From Pseudomonadota bacterium (lineage in GTDB: Bacteria; Myxococcota_A; UBA796; GCA-2862545): a DNA stretch of 64,000 bases. The notes under the pieces were generated by a model that worked only from the letters and a program-made list of their open reading frames with translations, ran no database searches and was not told the origin of the DNA. Below are positions 34,115 to 42,833 of this stretch, piece after piece. The position numbers and the translations under genes were made by a program. Numbering within the stretch: position 1 is the stretch's first letter; every line of letters starts with the position of its first letter. The stretch is from assembly GCA_005776945.1 (NCBI GenBank), contig SXOB01000092.1, forward strand, positions 106,504 to 170,503. The letters run 5' to 3'.

Positions 34115-35820
34115 CGCCGCTTCACCCCGACCGCGTGCCAAGTTGGTGGGCCTCCCACGCGGCGCGCCTCGACGCCAGAGAGGACGCCCCTGACTTGAAC
34201 GCCGCGCTGGACTTCGCACAGTCGTGGCTGCAGTGGGTGGCCGTGGCCTTGGTCGCGTCGGCGGGTAGCCGGTCCTTACCGAAGGACGTCGACCCCGTCT
34301 TACGTGCATTCGCCAACGGCCCGGCGACCCTGCCGACCTGGCGTGCATTGGTCGACGCTCTCCTCGAATTGCCCGAAGCCGAGCGTGTGACAGGGACCTC
34401 CCACGGGCGGGTCTATGGGCTGACCCACCCCGTGGGGGCCGCCTACGGCGCGGTTTCCCCCCTTCCAGTCGGGGCGATCCGGCTGTCCTCTTTCCTCAGC
34501 TTCCTCCAGCCAAGTGGGACCCACGATTCTGGCCCCATCGTGGCCAAGGCAATCGCAGCCCTCGCCGCCGAAGCGACTTGGATCCTCGAACATCCCGCCG
34601 TCGTCATCGAGGCCTCTTTGCCGGCGGGTGGCCGCACAACGGTCATCTACCGGCGCTTGACGGGCACGGGGTACCCGGCGAGGCAAGCACTCGTTTGTGA
34701 CCCCGACCATGTGCCCCCCGTCGGTTCGGTGGTCCTATGGGACTTGTCGACGGACCCCATCCCTGTCCCGCCGTGGCTCGCGCGCTGGGACCCCGAAAGG
34801 CGGGAACTGCTCCTGTTGGGAGGTCGGACGTCGGCCCAAGGGGCATGGCGACGTGAGACAGCCAGCCCGCACCGCGTCGTCACCGAGGACGTCGAAGTCC
34901 AAGGCGCACCGAGCGCGCTGACCGGGCGATCGACGTCGCACGACACGATGTCAACGATGACGACCCACGGCATCGCGCTGTCCGACCTCATGGAGCGCTG
35001 GAACGATGACGGCGCCCGCGGAAACGAGCGCGCGCGCTCGCCCATGCCCATCCTGCGCGTCGTGGCCGGTATCGACTTGCTCCGCTTCGCGGATCTCATC
35101 CCGGGCCGCACCTTTCACATCGGTCGCAATCCCGCAGACTGCGCCATCCCCGTCCAACATGGGCGGGTCAGTCGGACGCACGCGCGGATCGACGTCGACC
35201 CTGAGGGACAGGTGTTCGTCAAAGACACCCGCAGCAGCAACGGCACCCGGGTCGATGGGCGACCCGTGGGCGACGCTGGCGTCCAGATCTTTCCCGGCGA
35301 TGTCGTGCTCGTCGGCCCGGTCCCGTTGCGATTTGACGTCGTGGACGCCCCCGAGCTCGCTCGCCTGCGTCGGGCCGCTCGCCGCGAGGTGGGCGAATCC
35401 GCGTTGCTCGCACCGCGCTTTCTAGACGACCGAAACGGCCTCACGCGCTGGATCGCGGCCGATCCGACCGCGCCCGCAACCGCCATCCTCGCGCGAGGCG
35501 GCGAGATGGACGAGACCAGCTTCGCGGCACTCATCCGGCTAGGCCTGTTCGAGGCGGTCGAAGGTGACGTCGCCGTCCAACTTGGCCAGGTCGAAGCGCT
35601 CTTCCTCGTCCGCCGCGACTCCGAGATGACCGAGCGATTCGCCCAGTCGATCGGAAATGCGTTCCTCAAGACAGCGATGATCGAGCAGCCCGCTGCCGAG
35701 TTGCAGATGGTCGTCGCCACGCGCAATGCAGGCGAAAGCGCAGGTCCGTGGCTGTTGCGCTTGCGGCAGGCCATGCCGAAGGTCGGAAGTCCGGGATTCA
35801 ATCTGCTCGTGCAGCGCTGA
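34078..35820 (+). CDS. FHA-domain protein with degenerate GGDEF-like C-terminus
   Basis: About 580 residues. Residues 1-230 form an unrecognised helical and beta region. An FHA domain (about 335-420) has FHIGRNP, the binding-site RVSRTHARI and SSNGT, so it should bind phosphothreonine peptides. The last 150 residues recall a GGDEF fold (DRNGLTRW, then QLGQVEALFLV where GGDEF would be), but the catalytic motif is lost. The ATG at 34078 lies in the rhodanese gene; a TTG at 34111 forming TTGA with its stop is an equally good start. Probably a signalling adaptor. Confidence 0.78.
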   Translation: MAERWFAGGSRLTPLHPDRVPSWWASHAARLDAREDAPDLNAALDFAQSWLQWVAVALVASAGSRSLPKDVDPVLRAFANGPATLPTWRALVDALLELPEAERVTGTSHGRVYGLTHPVGAAYGAVSPLPVGAIRLSSFLSFLQPSGTHDSGPIVAKAIAALAAEATWILEHPAVVIEASLPAGGRTTVIYRRLTGTGYPARQALVCDPDHVPPVGSVVLWDLSTDPIPVPPWLARWDPERRELLLLGGRTSAQGAWRRETASPHRVVTEDVEVQGAPSALTGRSTSHDTMSTMTTHGIALSDLMERWNDDGARGNERARSPMPILRVVAGIDLLRFADLIPGRTFHIGRNPADCAIPVQHGRVSRTHARIDVDPEGQVFVKDTRSSNGTRVDGRPVGDAGVQIFPGDVVLVGPVPLRFDVVDAPELARLRRAARREVGESALLAPRFLDDRNGLTRWIAADPTAPATAILARGGEMDETSFAALIRLGLFEAVEGDVAVQLGQVEALFLVRRDSEMTERFAQSIGNAFLKTAMIEQPAAELQMVVATRNAGESAGPWLLRLRQAMPKVGSPGFNLLVQR

Positions 35821-35898
35821 CATCTGCCGCCCAAGGCCACCCTCGGTCGGGGCAGTCGGCGCGGGAGGAACCGGCTAGTCGGGGCGGCCGGAGCAACC

Positions 35899-38800
35899 AT
35901 GTCGGTCTGGCCTGGCGGCCCTGCCCTGTCGGCATTCCGCATCGCTCGTCTGCTGCCACAGGCCCGCGCCCGGGCACCCGAGGTGGCAAGTCTGGCCTGC
36001 CGCCACCGATTCGTCGCCGACGTCTCCGCGCCGCTGTCCGCGAGGACCCAAGCCCAGATCGGGCAGCTTCTCGGTGACGACTCGCCTCCCGACTCCCTGT
36101 CAGTGACGGTTCCCCACCGCCTGATCATGCCTCGACCAGGCACGGTCTCGCCCTGGTCGTCCAAAGCGACGGACATCCTTCACCGGCTGGACTTGCGCGA
36201 CGTCCGGCGCATCGAACGTGCGACCGCTTGGTGGGCCTTCGACGGGTCCGGCGCCCCCGTCTCGCGCCTGGATCGCCTTGACGACCTGCTCGCCGACGCG
36301 ATGACCGAGCGCGCGGCCTCTGGCGACGAACCCATGGACCTGCTGTTCCGGCCTATGGCCCCGGCCCCCCTGGTCCGCATCCCTGTCCAAGCCAAGGGGC
36401 GGGATGCGCTCGCCGCAGCGAATCAGGCTCTCGCCCTCGCACTGTCCGACGGGGAGATCGACTACCTGGTGGACGCCTTCCGCACGTTGCGGCGGGACCC
36501 GAGCGACGCCGAACTCATGATGTTCGCGCAGGCAAACTCGGAGCACTGCCGGCACAAGGTGTTCAACGCGTCGTGGACGGTCGACGGCGAAGCCGCAGAC
36601 GGCAGCCTTTTCGAACATGTCCGCCGCACCCACAGGGCCGCGCCGGGCCGCGTGCTCGTCGCGTATGAAGACAACGCCGCCATTGCTGCAGGTCCGTCAG
36701 CTCGGCGGCTCATGGTGGGCCCAGACCGAGTCTACGTCGAGGTCGACGAGCCGACCCACGTGCTCATGAAAGTGGAGACCCACAACCACCCGACCGCCAT
36801 CAGCCCGAACCCTGGCGCTGGAACCGGCAACGGGGGCGAGATTCGCGACGAAGGGGCCACGGGTCGCGGTGGAAAGCCGCGCGCCGGCTTGATCGGCCTG
36901 ATGACAAGCGACCTGCACCTGCCCGACCTGCCGGCACCGTGGGAGATGCCCCCGTCCAGCCCCGGCCACATCGCCACCCCCCTCGCCATCTTGTTGGAGG
37001 CGCCCATTGGAGGTGCGGCCTACAACAACGAGTTCGGCCGCCCAACGCTCGCAGGCTTCTACCGCGCCTATGAAGCCGTTCTTCCCGACGGTTCGCGTCG
37101 GGGCTACCACAAGCCGATCCTGCTCGCCGGAGGCATCGGCCACGTCCGCGACGGCCACGTCCACAAGCGGGACATCCCGCCGGGCTCCGCCCTCATCGTC
37201 CTCGGTGGGCCCGCGATGCGCATCGGCATCGGCGGCGGCGCCGCGAGTTCGATGGCGGGAGGGTCGGCGGACACATCGTTGGACTTCGCAAGCGTCCAAC
37301 GGGCGAATGCCGAACTCGAGCGCCGTTGCCAGGAGGTCATCGACGCCGCCATCGCAATGGGCGATGCCAACCCGATCTTGTCGATCCACGACGTCGGCGC
37401 CGGGGGATTGTCGAACGCCCTGCCAGAGCTTGTCCATGGATCGGGCCGCGGAGCCTCGCTTCGGCTCGACGCCTTGCCCTCGGCCGACCCGTCGCTGTCT
37501 CCACTCGAGATTTGGGTGAACGAGGCCCAGGAGCGCTACGTCCTCGCGGTTTCGCCCGACCAGCTGCCCGTTCTCGAGGCCATCTGCCACCGTGAACGCT
37601 GCCCGTACGCCGTGGTCGGTCACGCGACCGAAGCCCCCCACCTTCTGGTCGACGCCGCGCCGGAGGCCCCCGTCGACCTGCCTCTCCATGTCATTCTGGG
37701 TCGGCCACCCAAGATGGAGCGGGACACGCGTCGTCCAGGGCCTGCCGTAATTCCCTCCGAAGCTAGTTTCAGGCTCGACTTCACTGAGGCGACGCACCGC
37801 GTGCTGCGGCACCCCACCGTTGCGTCAAAGACCTACCTGATCACGATCGGCGACCGCACCGTAGGAGGCCTGACAGCCAGGGACATGTTCGTAGGCCCCT
37901 GGCAGGTCCCAGTGGCCGACTGTGCCGTCGTCGCTGCGGACTTCCACGGGCGTCACGGCGAGGCGATGGCGCTTGGCGAGCGACCCCCGGTGGCCCTGAT
38001 CGATCCTGCGGCAAGCGCTCGCCTGGCCCTCGCCGAGGCGCTCACCAACCTTGCGGGCGCCGACGTGCGGGCCTGGGATCAGGTCGTCCTCAGCGCCAAT
38101 TGGATGGCCGCGCTCGACTTGCCGGGCGAGGACGCTCGACTCCGGGAGGCCGTCGTCGCGCTCGGCGAAGCCTGCAAGGCGCTTGGCATCTGCATCCCCG
38201 TGGGAAAAGACAGCCTGTCGATGGCAATGCGCTGGCGAGGCCCGACGGGCGAAGCAAACGCCGTACGCTCGCCCGTGTCGCTCGTTGTCAGTGCTTTCGC
38301 GCCAGTCGTCGACGTCCGCCGTACGCGGACGCCCTTGCTCAGCGCTGAAGACGCCGAGCTCTGGCTGCTCGACCTCGGTGCCGATCGGACCGGCGGCAGC
38401 ATTCTCGCTCAGGTGGATCGCTCCTGGTCGGGTCGCGCGCCCGACTGCGAGGACATGAGCCTGCTTCAAGCGGCGCTGACCCAACTCGTCGACGCCCCCA
38501 TGCTCGCGTGGCACGACCGGTCCGACGGCGGCCTCTGGGTGACCCTGCTCGAAATGGCGTTCGCGTCGCGCTGCGGTCTCGACATCGATTTGCCGGGAAA
38601 CTCCCCCCTCGCATCTGCGTTTTCGGAAGAGGTCGGCGGCGTTCTCCAGATTGCGCGAAGCGACGTCGACCAGGTCGTCGCCGCCTTTGCAGCCGCCGGC
38701 GTCCCGCTGAAGCGACTCGGAAGAAGCCTCCCGGGCCGCCAGGTTGTCGTCCGCCACCGCGGCCAGGTCCTCTTCGATGGGGACCGCCAGGACCTGCACC

Positions 38801-39711
38801 GACGCTGGGAGGCCGTCTCTGCCAACGTCGCCGGTCTTCGCGACGACCCGACCTGTGTCGCCATGGCCTACGATACCCTGCTCGACGAGGGGGACCCTGG
38901 CACCGCCGTGGCCTGGTCACCTCGCGCCGCCCCTATCGTTCGCGATCGGCGGCCTCGCGTCGCCATTCTTCGCGAAGTGGGCGTCAACGGGCAACTCGAA
39001 ATGGCCGCGGCCTTCCTCAAGGCCGGTTTTACCGCCGTCGACGTCACGATGACGGATCTCCTGGATGGGCGGGCGACATTGGACGACGTCGTTGGCCTCG
39101 CCGCATGCGGCGGCTTTTCCTACGGGGATGTGCTGGGGGCCGGCGGCGGCTGGGCGGCCTCCATTCTCCACCACCGCGTCCTGAGGGATGCATTCGCGAC
39201 GTTTTTCGCACGCTCGGAGACCTTTGCCCTTGGCGTGTGCAACGGCTGCCAGATGATGGCCCAGCTCGGACCGCTCATCCCAGGCGCCGAGGGCTGGCCT
39301 CGCTTCCGCCGAAACCGGTCCGAACAATTCGAAGCGCGGCTCGTCAGCCTGGAACTCGCCCCATCGCCGTCCATCTTTCTCGGCCCACTCGCCGGCAGCA
39401 TCCTCCCCATCGCAAGCGCCCATGGCGAAGGCCGCGCGATGTTCGCCGACGGCCGCTCCGATTTCGGCGAGCGGGTCGCGGCCCGCTACGTCGACGGCAG
39501 GGGCCGGCCCACGGAGCACTACCCGTCCAACCCAAACGGCAGTGCGGGCGGAATCGCCGCCGTGACGACCTTGGACGGGCGCGTCACCCTCATGATGCCG
39601 CACCCCGAGCGCGTCATCCGTACCGCTGCGCTGTCTTGGGCGCCGGCAGATTGGCCCGATGACAGCCCTTGGCAACACATGTTTCACGCTGCTCGCAGCT
39701 GGGTCGGATGA
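35899..39711 (+). CDS. purL: Phosphoribosylformylglycinamidine synthase, single-chain form
   Basis: A 1270-residue enzyme of step four in purine synthesis, converting FGAR, glutamine and ATP into FGAM. The large fused type has an N-terminal PurS-like part, two AIR-synthase-like ATP domains (HNHPTAISP and GVGAGGLSN-like motifs) and a C-terminal glutaminase with Cys1114 (GVCNGCQ) and MPHPERV. Length is close to the proteobacterial norm of about 1290. The stop overlaps the next ATG (ATGA), tying it to a folate-salvage enzyme. Confidence 0.95.
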   Translation: MSVWPGGPALSAFRIARLLPQARARAPEVASLACRHRFVADVSAPLSARTQAQIGQLLGDDSPPDSLSVTVPHRLIMPRPGTVSPWSSKATDILHRLDLRDVRRIERATAWWAFDGSGAPVSRLDRLDDLLADAMTERAASGDEPMDLLFRPMAPAPLVRIPVQAKGRDALAAANQALALALSDGEIDYLVDAFRTLRRDPSDAELMMFAQANSEHCRHKVFNASWTVDGEAADGSLFEHVRRTHRAAPGRVLVAYEDNAAIAAGPSARRLMVGPDRVYVEVDEPTHVLMKVETHNHPTAISPNPGAGTGNGGEIRDEGATGRGGKPRAGLIGLMTSDLHLPDLPAPWEMPPSSPGHIATPLAILLEAPIGGAAYNNEFGRPTLAGFYRAYEAVLPDGSRRGYHKPILLAGGIGHVRDGHVHKRDIPPGSALIVLGGPAMRIGIGGGAASSMAGGSADTSLDFASVQRANAELERRCQEVIDAAIAMGDANPILSIHDVGAGGLSNALPELVHGSGRGASLRLDALPSADPSLSPLEIWVNEAQERYVLAVSPDQLPVLEAICHRERCPYAVVGHATEAPHLLVDAAPEAPVDLPLHVILGRPPKMERDTRRPGPAVIPSEASFRLDFTEATHRVLRHPTVASKTYLITIGDRTVGGLTARDMFVGPWQVPVADCAVVAADFHGRHGEAMALGERPPVALIDPAASARLALAEALTNLAGADVRAWDQVVLSANWMAALDLPGEDARLREAVVALGEACKALGICIPVGKDSLSMAMRWRGPTGEANAVRSPVSLVVSAFAPVVDVRRTRTPLLSAEDAELWLLDLGADRTGGSILAQVDRSWSGRAPDCEDMSLLQAALTQLVDAPMLAWHDRSDGGLWVTLLEMAFASRCGLDIDLPGNSPLASAFSEEVGGVLQIARSDVDQVVAAFAAAGVPLKRLGRSLPGRQVVVRHRGQVLFDGDRQDLHRRWEAVSANVAGLRDDPTCVAMAYDTLLDEGDPGTAVAWSPRAAPIVRDRRPRVAILREVGVNGQLEMAAAFLKAGFTAVDVTMTDLLDGRATLDDVVGLAACGGFSYGDVLGAGGGWAASILHHRVLRDAFATFFARSETFALGVCNGCQMMAQLGPLIPGAEGWPRFRRNRSEQFEARLVSLELAPSPSIFLGPLAGSILPIASAHGEGRAMFADGRSDFGERVAARYVDGRGRPTEHYPSNPNGSAGGIAAVTTLDGRVTLMMPHPERVIRTAALSWAPADWPDDSPWQHMFHAARSWVG

Positions 39712-40595
39712 CCAAGGCGGCGATTCGGGCCGAGGTTGCCGCTTGGCGCAAGCAGCGGGACGTGGCCTGGCTCGCGTCTCGCTCCCAGCGCATTCGCGAC
39801 GCCATCGAGGCCCTCCCAGAGTTGCACGCCGCCCGCGTCGTCAACAGCTACCTGAGCCTACGCGGAGAGCCCGACCTACGGCCATTGCTCCGGCTCTGGA
39901 CAGCGCAGAACCTCGTCGTGGGAACACCCGGACCCAGGGACGAATCTCCACGTGCGGTTTCATTTCCGGACGGCGCAACGCTGGATGAGGGCCCGATCGA
40001 CCTGATGTTCGTGCCTGCGGTGGCCGTGGACGGGGCCGGCGCTCGCCTCGGACGTGGTGGGGGTTGGTACGACCGTTGGCTCGCGGCTCATCCCGAAACG
40101 GTCGTGGCCGCCGTAGTCTTCGACGATCAATTGCGCGCCGCCCTTCCCACCGAGCCCCACGATCGGCCTGTCCACCTCACTGTCACCGAGAGCCGCGTGA
40201 TTCGGCACGGGCGCCCGATCAGCGTCGTCGCAGGCGTATGGTGGAAGGATGGAAGGCTATTCGCGGCCCGTCGGCGCCCGGACGGCGCAGAGGGCGGCCG
40301 TTGGGAGTTGCCCGGTGGCAAGGTGGAGGCCCACGAATCGCCGGCCGACGCGCTCGTTCGCGAGTGGCGGGAGGAGCTGAGCATCGACATCCAGGTCGTA
40401 CGTGAGGGGCCCCGCGTCACCATCACGCGCCCCCGGGTCGTCTTGAACCTCTCGGTCTTCGCCGTGACATCGTCGCAGGACCCGCTCTTAGGACCCGACC
40501 ATGACGCCTTCGCATGGCTCGCCCCGGGCGAACTCGACGCCCTAGATTGGGCTCCCGCCGATCGGGCCCTCGTCCCTCAACTCCCACGCGAATAG
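39708..40595 (+). CDS. 5-formyltetrahydrofolate cyclo-ligase fused to a Nudix hydrolase
   Basis: A 295-residue two-domain protein. Residues 1-165 form a 5-formyl-THF cyclo-ligase (VPAVAVDGAGARLGRGGGWYDRW), which returns 5-formyl-THF to the active folate pool. Residues 170-295 form a Nudix domain with the box GKVEAHESPADALVREWREELS; the last conserved Gly of the box is Ser. Nudix enzymes cleave nucleoside diphosphate links, here possibly in pool cleaning. The overlap with purL, a formyl-folate-dependent pathway, fits the ligase role. I know of no standard name for the fusion. Confidence 0.87.
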   Translation: MTKAAIRAEVAAWRKQRDVAWLASRSQRIRDAIEALPELHAARVVNSYLSLRGEPDLRPLLRLWTAQNLVVGTPGPRDESPRAVSFPDGATLDEGPIDLMFVPAVAVDGAGARLGRGGGWYDRWLAAHPETVVAAVVFDDQLRAALPTEPHDRPVHLTVTESRVIRHGRPISVVAGVWWKDGRLFAARRRPDGAEGGRWELPGGKVEAHESPADALVREWREELSIDIQVVREGPRVTITRPRVVLNLSVFAVTSSQDPLLGPDHDAFAWLAPGELDALDWAPADRALVPQLPRE

Positions 40596-40603
40596 CAGGG
40601 CGG

Positions 40604-40945
40604 ATGGACAACCGACGGCAGCATCATCGCCAAGACATCCGCCTTCTCGTCGAGTACACAAGCGTCGACGAGTTTCTGACGGACTGGACGGCCAACATCA
40701 GCGTCGGTGGCATGTTCCTGCGCACCGACGAACCCAGACCACGTGGATCGACGTTTCGGCTTCGGTTCCGCATTCCGGATCGCCCCACCCCCGTCGAAGC
40801 GCACGGAGAAGTGGCCTGGGTCGTACCGCCCGGCGGACGGCAGCCACCCGAAGCGGGGATGGGCATTCGGTTCACCAACGTCTCCGACGCCGACGTTCAG
40901 GACATCGCCCGCCTCATCCAAGAACGTCGGACCGCGAACGGCTAA
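40604..40945 (+). CDS. PilZ domain protein
   Basis: A 113-residue single-domain PilZ protein. The N-terminal RRQHHRQDIRLLVEY and the downstream NISVGGMFLRT supply the RxxxR and (D/N)xSxxG cyclic-di-GMP binding motifs; here the first is slightly shifted (R-x3-R or R-x4-R is possible). It resembles the myxobacterial PilZ subgroup. ATG 40604 starts 8 nt after the cyclo-ligase stop. It may respond to cyclic di-GMP and affect motility or pili. Confidence 0.85.
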   Translation: MDNRRQHHRQDIRLLVEYTSVDEFLTDWTANISVGGMFLRTDEPRPRGSTFRLRFRIPDRPTPVEAHGEVAWVVPPGGRQPPEAGMGIRFTNVSDADVQDIARLIQERRTANG

Positions 40946-40969
40946 CGCCTGCCCCGCTCCAAATAGCGC

Positions 40970-40997
40970 GGCCCGTGTTCCACAAAGAACGCGGGCC
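40970..40997 (+). terminator. Strong hairpin after the PilZ gene
   Basis: GGCCCGTGTTC (40970-40980) and GAACGCGGGCC (40987-40997) form an 11-bp stem with one G-T pair and a six-base loop, 25 nt after the PilZ stop. No T-run follows on this strand, so it may be a weak or factor-aided terminator. Confidence 0.45.
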
Positions 40998-41068
40998 AAG
41001 CCAGACCGTCAGGATTCGGATGCGCGTAACGAACCGCGGCGTCTGTCGGTCGGGGACGAAAACTCGCG

Positions 41069-41089
41069 CCGACCTCCGAGGGAGGTCGG
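41069..41089 (-). terminator. Hairpin after the Flp pilin gene
   Basis: A perfect 9-bp stem, CCGACCTCC and GGAGGTCGG, with a GAG loop lies 33 nt past the pilin stop. On the minus strand it is followed within six bases by TTTT, which supports an intrinsic terminator for the pilin message. Confidence 0.55.
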
Positions 41090-41122
41090 TAAGCTCGCCG
41101 ACGAACCCCGGTCCCGATGGAC

Positions 41123-41392
41123 TCAGGGGCCCATCACCCCGCCACCCGCGCCCGAACCGCCGGACGCGCCGCCACCGAGGCCGCCACCTGCCGAACCACC
41201 GGCGCCAACGCCGCCGCCGGCCATGGACCCCAAGGGACCCGCGGCGAGTGCCACAACATTGAAGGTCTCCGAGACGCCAACACCCACGCTGCTGAGAGCG
41301 CCGATGATCACGATCGCGATCAAAGCCGCGATGAGCGCGTACTCGATCGCCGTGGCTCCCCTCTCTTCCTGACGCTTGATGAATTGACGCAT
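41123..41392 (-). CDS. Flp-type pilin with glycine-rich tail
   Basis: An 89-residue Flp/Fap-family pilin. The leader MRQFIKRQEERG is followed by ATAIEYALIAALIAIVII, the class IVb cleavage site and hydrophobic helix. After residue 50 there is an unusual Gly/Ala-rich tail (GGGVGAGGSAGGGLGGG and onward). The ATG at 41392 follows GGAGGGATC. It has its own sigma-54 promoter and is not part of the gsp run. No tad genes are nearby, so its secretion machinery must be elsewhere or be the adjacent type II system. Confidence 0.88.
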   Translation of the reverse strand: MRQFIKRQEERGATAIEYALIAALIAIVIIGALSSVGVGVSETFNVVALAAGPLGSMAGGGVGAGGSAGGGLGGGASGGSGAGGGVMGP

Positions 41393-41440
41393 GATCCCTC
41401 CAAAATGGAGCACCGTACCTCGGCGCACGCACCACCCTAA

Positions 41441-41456
41441 TGCAAGCGTCGTGCCA
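41441..41456 (-). promoter_or_regulatory. Sigma-54 (-24/-12) promoter of the Flp pilin gene
   Basis: On the minus strand, TGGCACG-ACGC-TTGCA matches the full sigma-54 consensus TGGCACG-N4-TTGC(A/T). The expected start point near 41430 would give a leader of about 38 nt ahead of the pilin ATG. Confidence 0.8.
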
Positions 41457-41513
41457 ACGCTAGAAGCCAGACTATCCGTAGTGATGAAAAATTTTCTCCA
41501 CCAGACCGGAACG

Positions 41514-41534
41514 AATGGAACAGGGTGTTCCATT
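41514..41534. promoter_or_regulatory. Palindrome upstream of the sigma-54 promoter, possible activator site
   Basis: AATGGAACA-GGG-TGTTCCATT is a perfect 9-bp inverted repeat, about 84-104 bp upstream of the predicted start. That is the usual distance for an enhancer-binding activator of sigma-54. A further half-site-like ATGGAA follows at 41535-41540. An AT-rich stretch (41486-41499) lies between it and the promoter. Confidence 0.5.
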
Positions 41535-41578
41535 ATGGAATGTACCGAAAACGACATCGCCGAGGGTCAGATTTCAAA

Positions 41579-41627
41579 ATCCGCGATGTAGGCCAAAAAA
41601 CCAGGACCTACGGCGCCCCGGGCGGAT
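41579..41627 (-). terminator. Possible terminator structure after the gsp operon
   Basis: ATCCGC (41579-41584) and GCGGAT (41622-41627) can pair around an inner GTAGG/CCTAC stem. On the minus strand the structure is followed by TTTTG. It lies just past the gspN stop. The stems are short, so this is tentative. Confidence 0.3.
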
Positions 41628-41636
41628 GTGGAACAC

Positions 41637-42833
41637 TCAAGGTTCTTCGACCGGCCCAAAGTCCCACTCCTCGTCCTCTTCCATCGGGTCCTCCTCCGGC
41701 TCGAAGCCGTCGGCGACGTCTGCGTTCTCACCCGTACGCCCGGACGTCGTCGCAGTCGACGTCGCCCCAGTTCCGTTGGCCGCCGCCGCCTCGCGCTCCT
41801 CCCGCCGCCGCCGGACCCGCTCCAGGGCCTCCTCCCGGCTCCGAACGCGCTCGTCCTCTCCCTGACTGGCCACGGCGGTCGAGCCCACGGCCCCGCCTGT
41901 CGTCGGAATGCGGCTCGACGTACGGCTCGCTCGTTGAGCCCGACAGGAAGGCACCCGCTGCAATGTTCCCGTGCATGTGTAGTGGTACTTTCCGTCCGTT
42001 CCCTGGGCGTCCTTGAGGAAGACGGCGAAGTTCTCGAGCTTCTCGCCAAGCGTGACGACGACATCCAGCCGCAGGAGGCTGCGCGCCAAATCGTCGCGTA
42101 GCGTCAAGTCGCCGGTGATCTCGGCGGTGCCAAGGTCGGCGGCATCCAGCGTGCCCGTCTGCACCTTCGCCTTTCCATCCGTGATGTCCGCGGAAATCTC
42201 GAAGCGTGAGATCGGAATCTCCATGCCAAGGTCCGGAATGCCCTGGTTGGACAGGTCCAGCTTGGTCAGCAGAATGTCGGAGCCGACGATGCGTATGGTC
42301 CCTTCCGCCGCCTTTGCGCCCGCGCGAGCGTCGATGTCCACCGCGATGTCGATGGCGCCTTGGCCTTCGACCTGGACCCCTCCGAGGGCCAGGAGGTCCA
42401 AAACGGGGAAGCTCGGCGCATTCAGATGGACCTCGGCCGGCAACAGCGAACCGCGCTCGTCACGCATCGTCGCGACGTCGAAATCGACGTCGCCACCGCC
42501 CAGACGTACGGTACCGATGGCGCGCGGCTGCGCCGTCGCCAGCGACCAGAGCCCGACTCGGGCCCACACGGTCTCCGCGGCGAAGCGCAGTTCGTCCCCG
42601 CCGGAGCGCGAGGAGGAACGGCCGTAGACCGAGACGTCGCGGCCTCGCAGCCCCAACCACCAGGGCGAAACCTCCCCGATCTGGATTTGGGTCGCCCCAT
42701 TGGACGCCTTGTTCACCTCATACCGGATGCGATCGGCGACGGCCGTCGACGGAAACGTCAACCATCCACCCAAGCCACACCAACTCGCGGTCCACGCCAC
42801 GCCGGCAAGAGCCAATCCGAAGATGCGCATCAT
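41637..42833 (-). CDS. gspN: Type II secretion system protein GspN
   Basis: A 398-residue inner-membrane protein with one N-terminal helix and a large periplasmic beta-rich domain (about 30-270), of the deltaproteobacterial GspN type. The last 120 residues are low-complexity: Arg/Glu-rich, then very acidic (MEEDEEWDFGPVEE). The ATG overlaps the gspM stop (ATGA). It is last in the gsp operon and its role in the secretion machine is poorly known. Confidence 0.82.
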   Translation of the reverse strand: MMRIFGLALAGVAWTASWCGLGGWLTFPSTAVADRIRYEVNKASNGATQIQIGEVSPWWLGLRGRDVSVYGRSSSRSGGDELRFAAETVWARVGLWSLATAQPRAIGTVRLGGGDVDFDVATMRDERGSLLPAEVHLNAPSFPVLDLLALGGVQVEGQGAIDIAVDIDARAGAKAAEGTIRIVGSDILLTKLDLSNQGIPDLGMEIPISRFEISADITDGKAKVQTGTLDAADLGTAEITGDLTLRDDLARSLLRLDVVVTLGEKLENFAVFLKDAQGTDGKYHYTCTGTLQRVPSCRAQRASRTSSRIPTTGGAVGSTAVASQGEDERVRSREEALERVRRRREEREAAAANGTGATSTATTSGRTGENADVADGFEPEEDPMEEDEEWDFGPVEEP

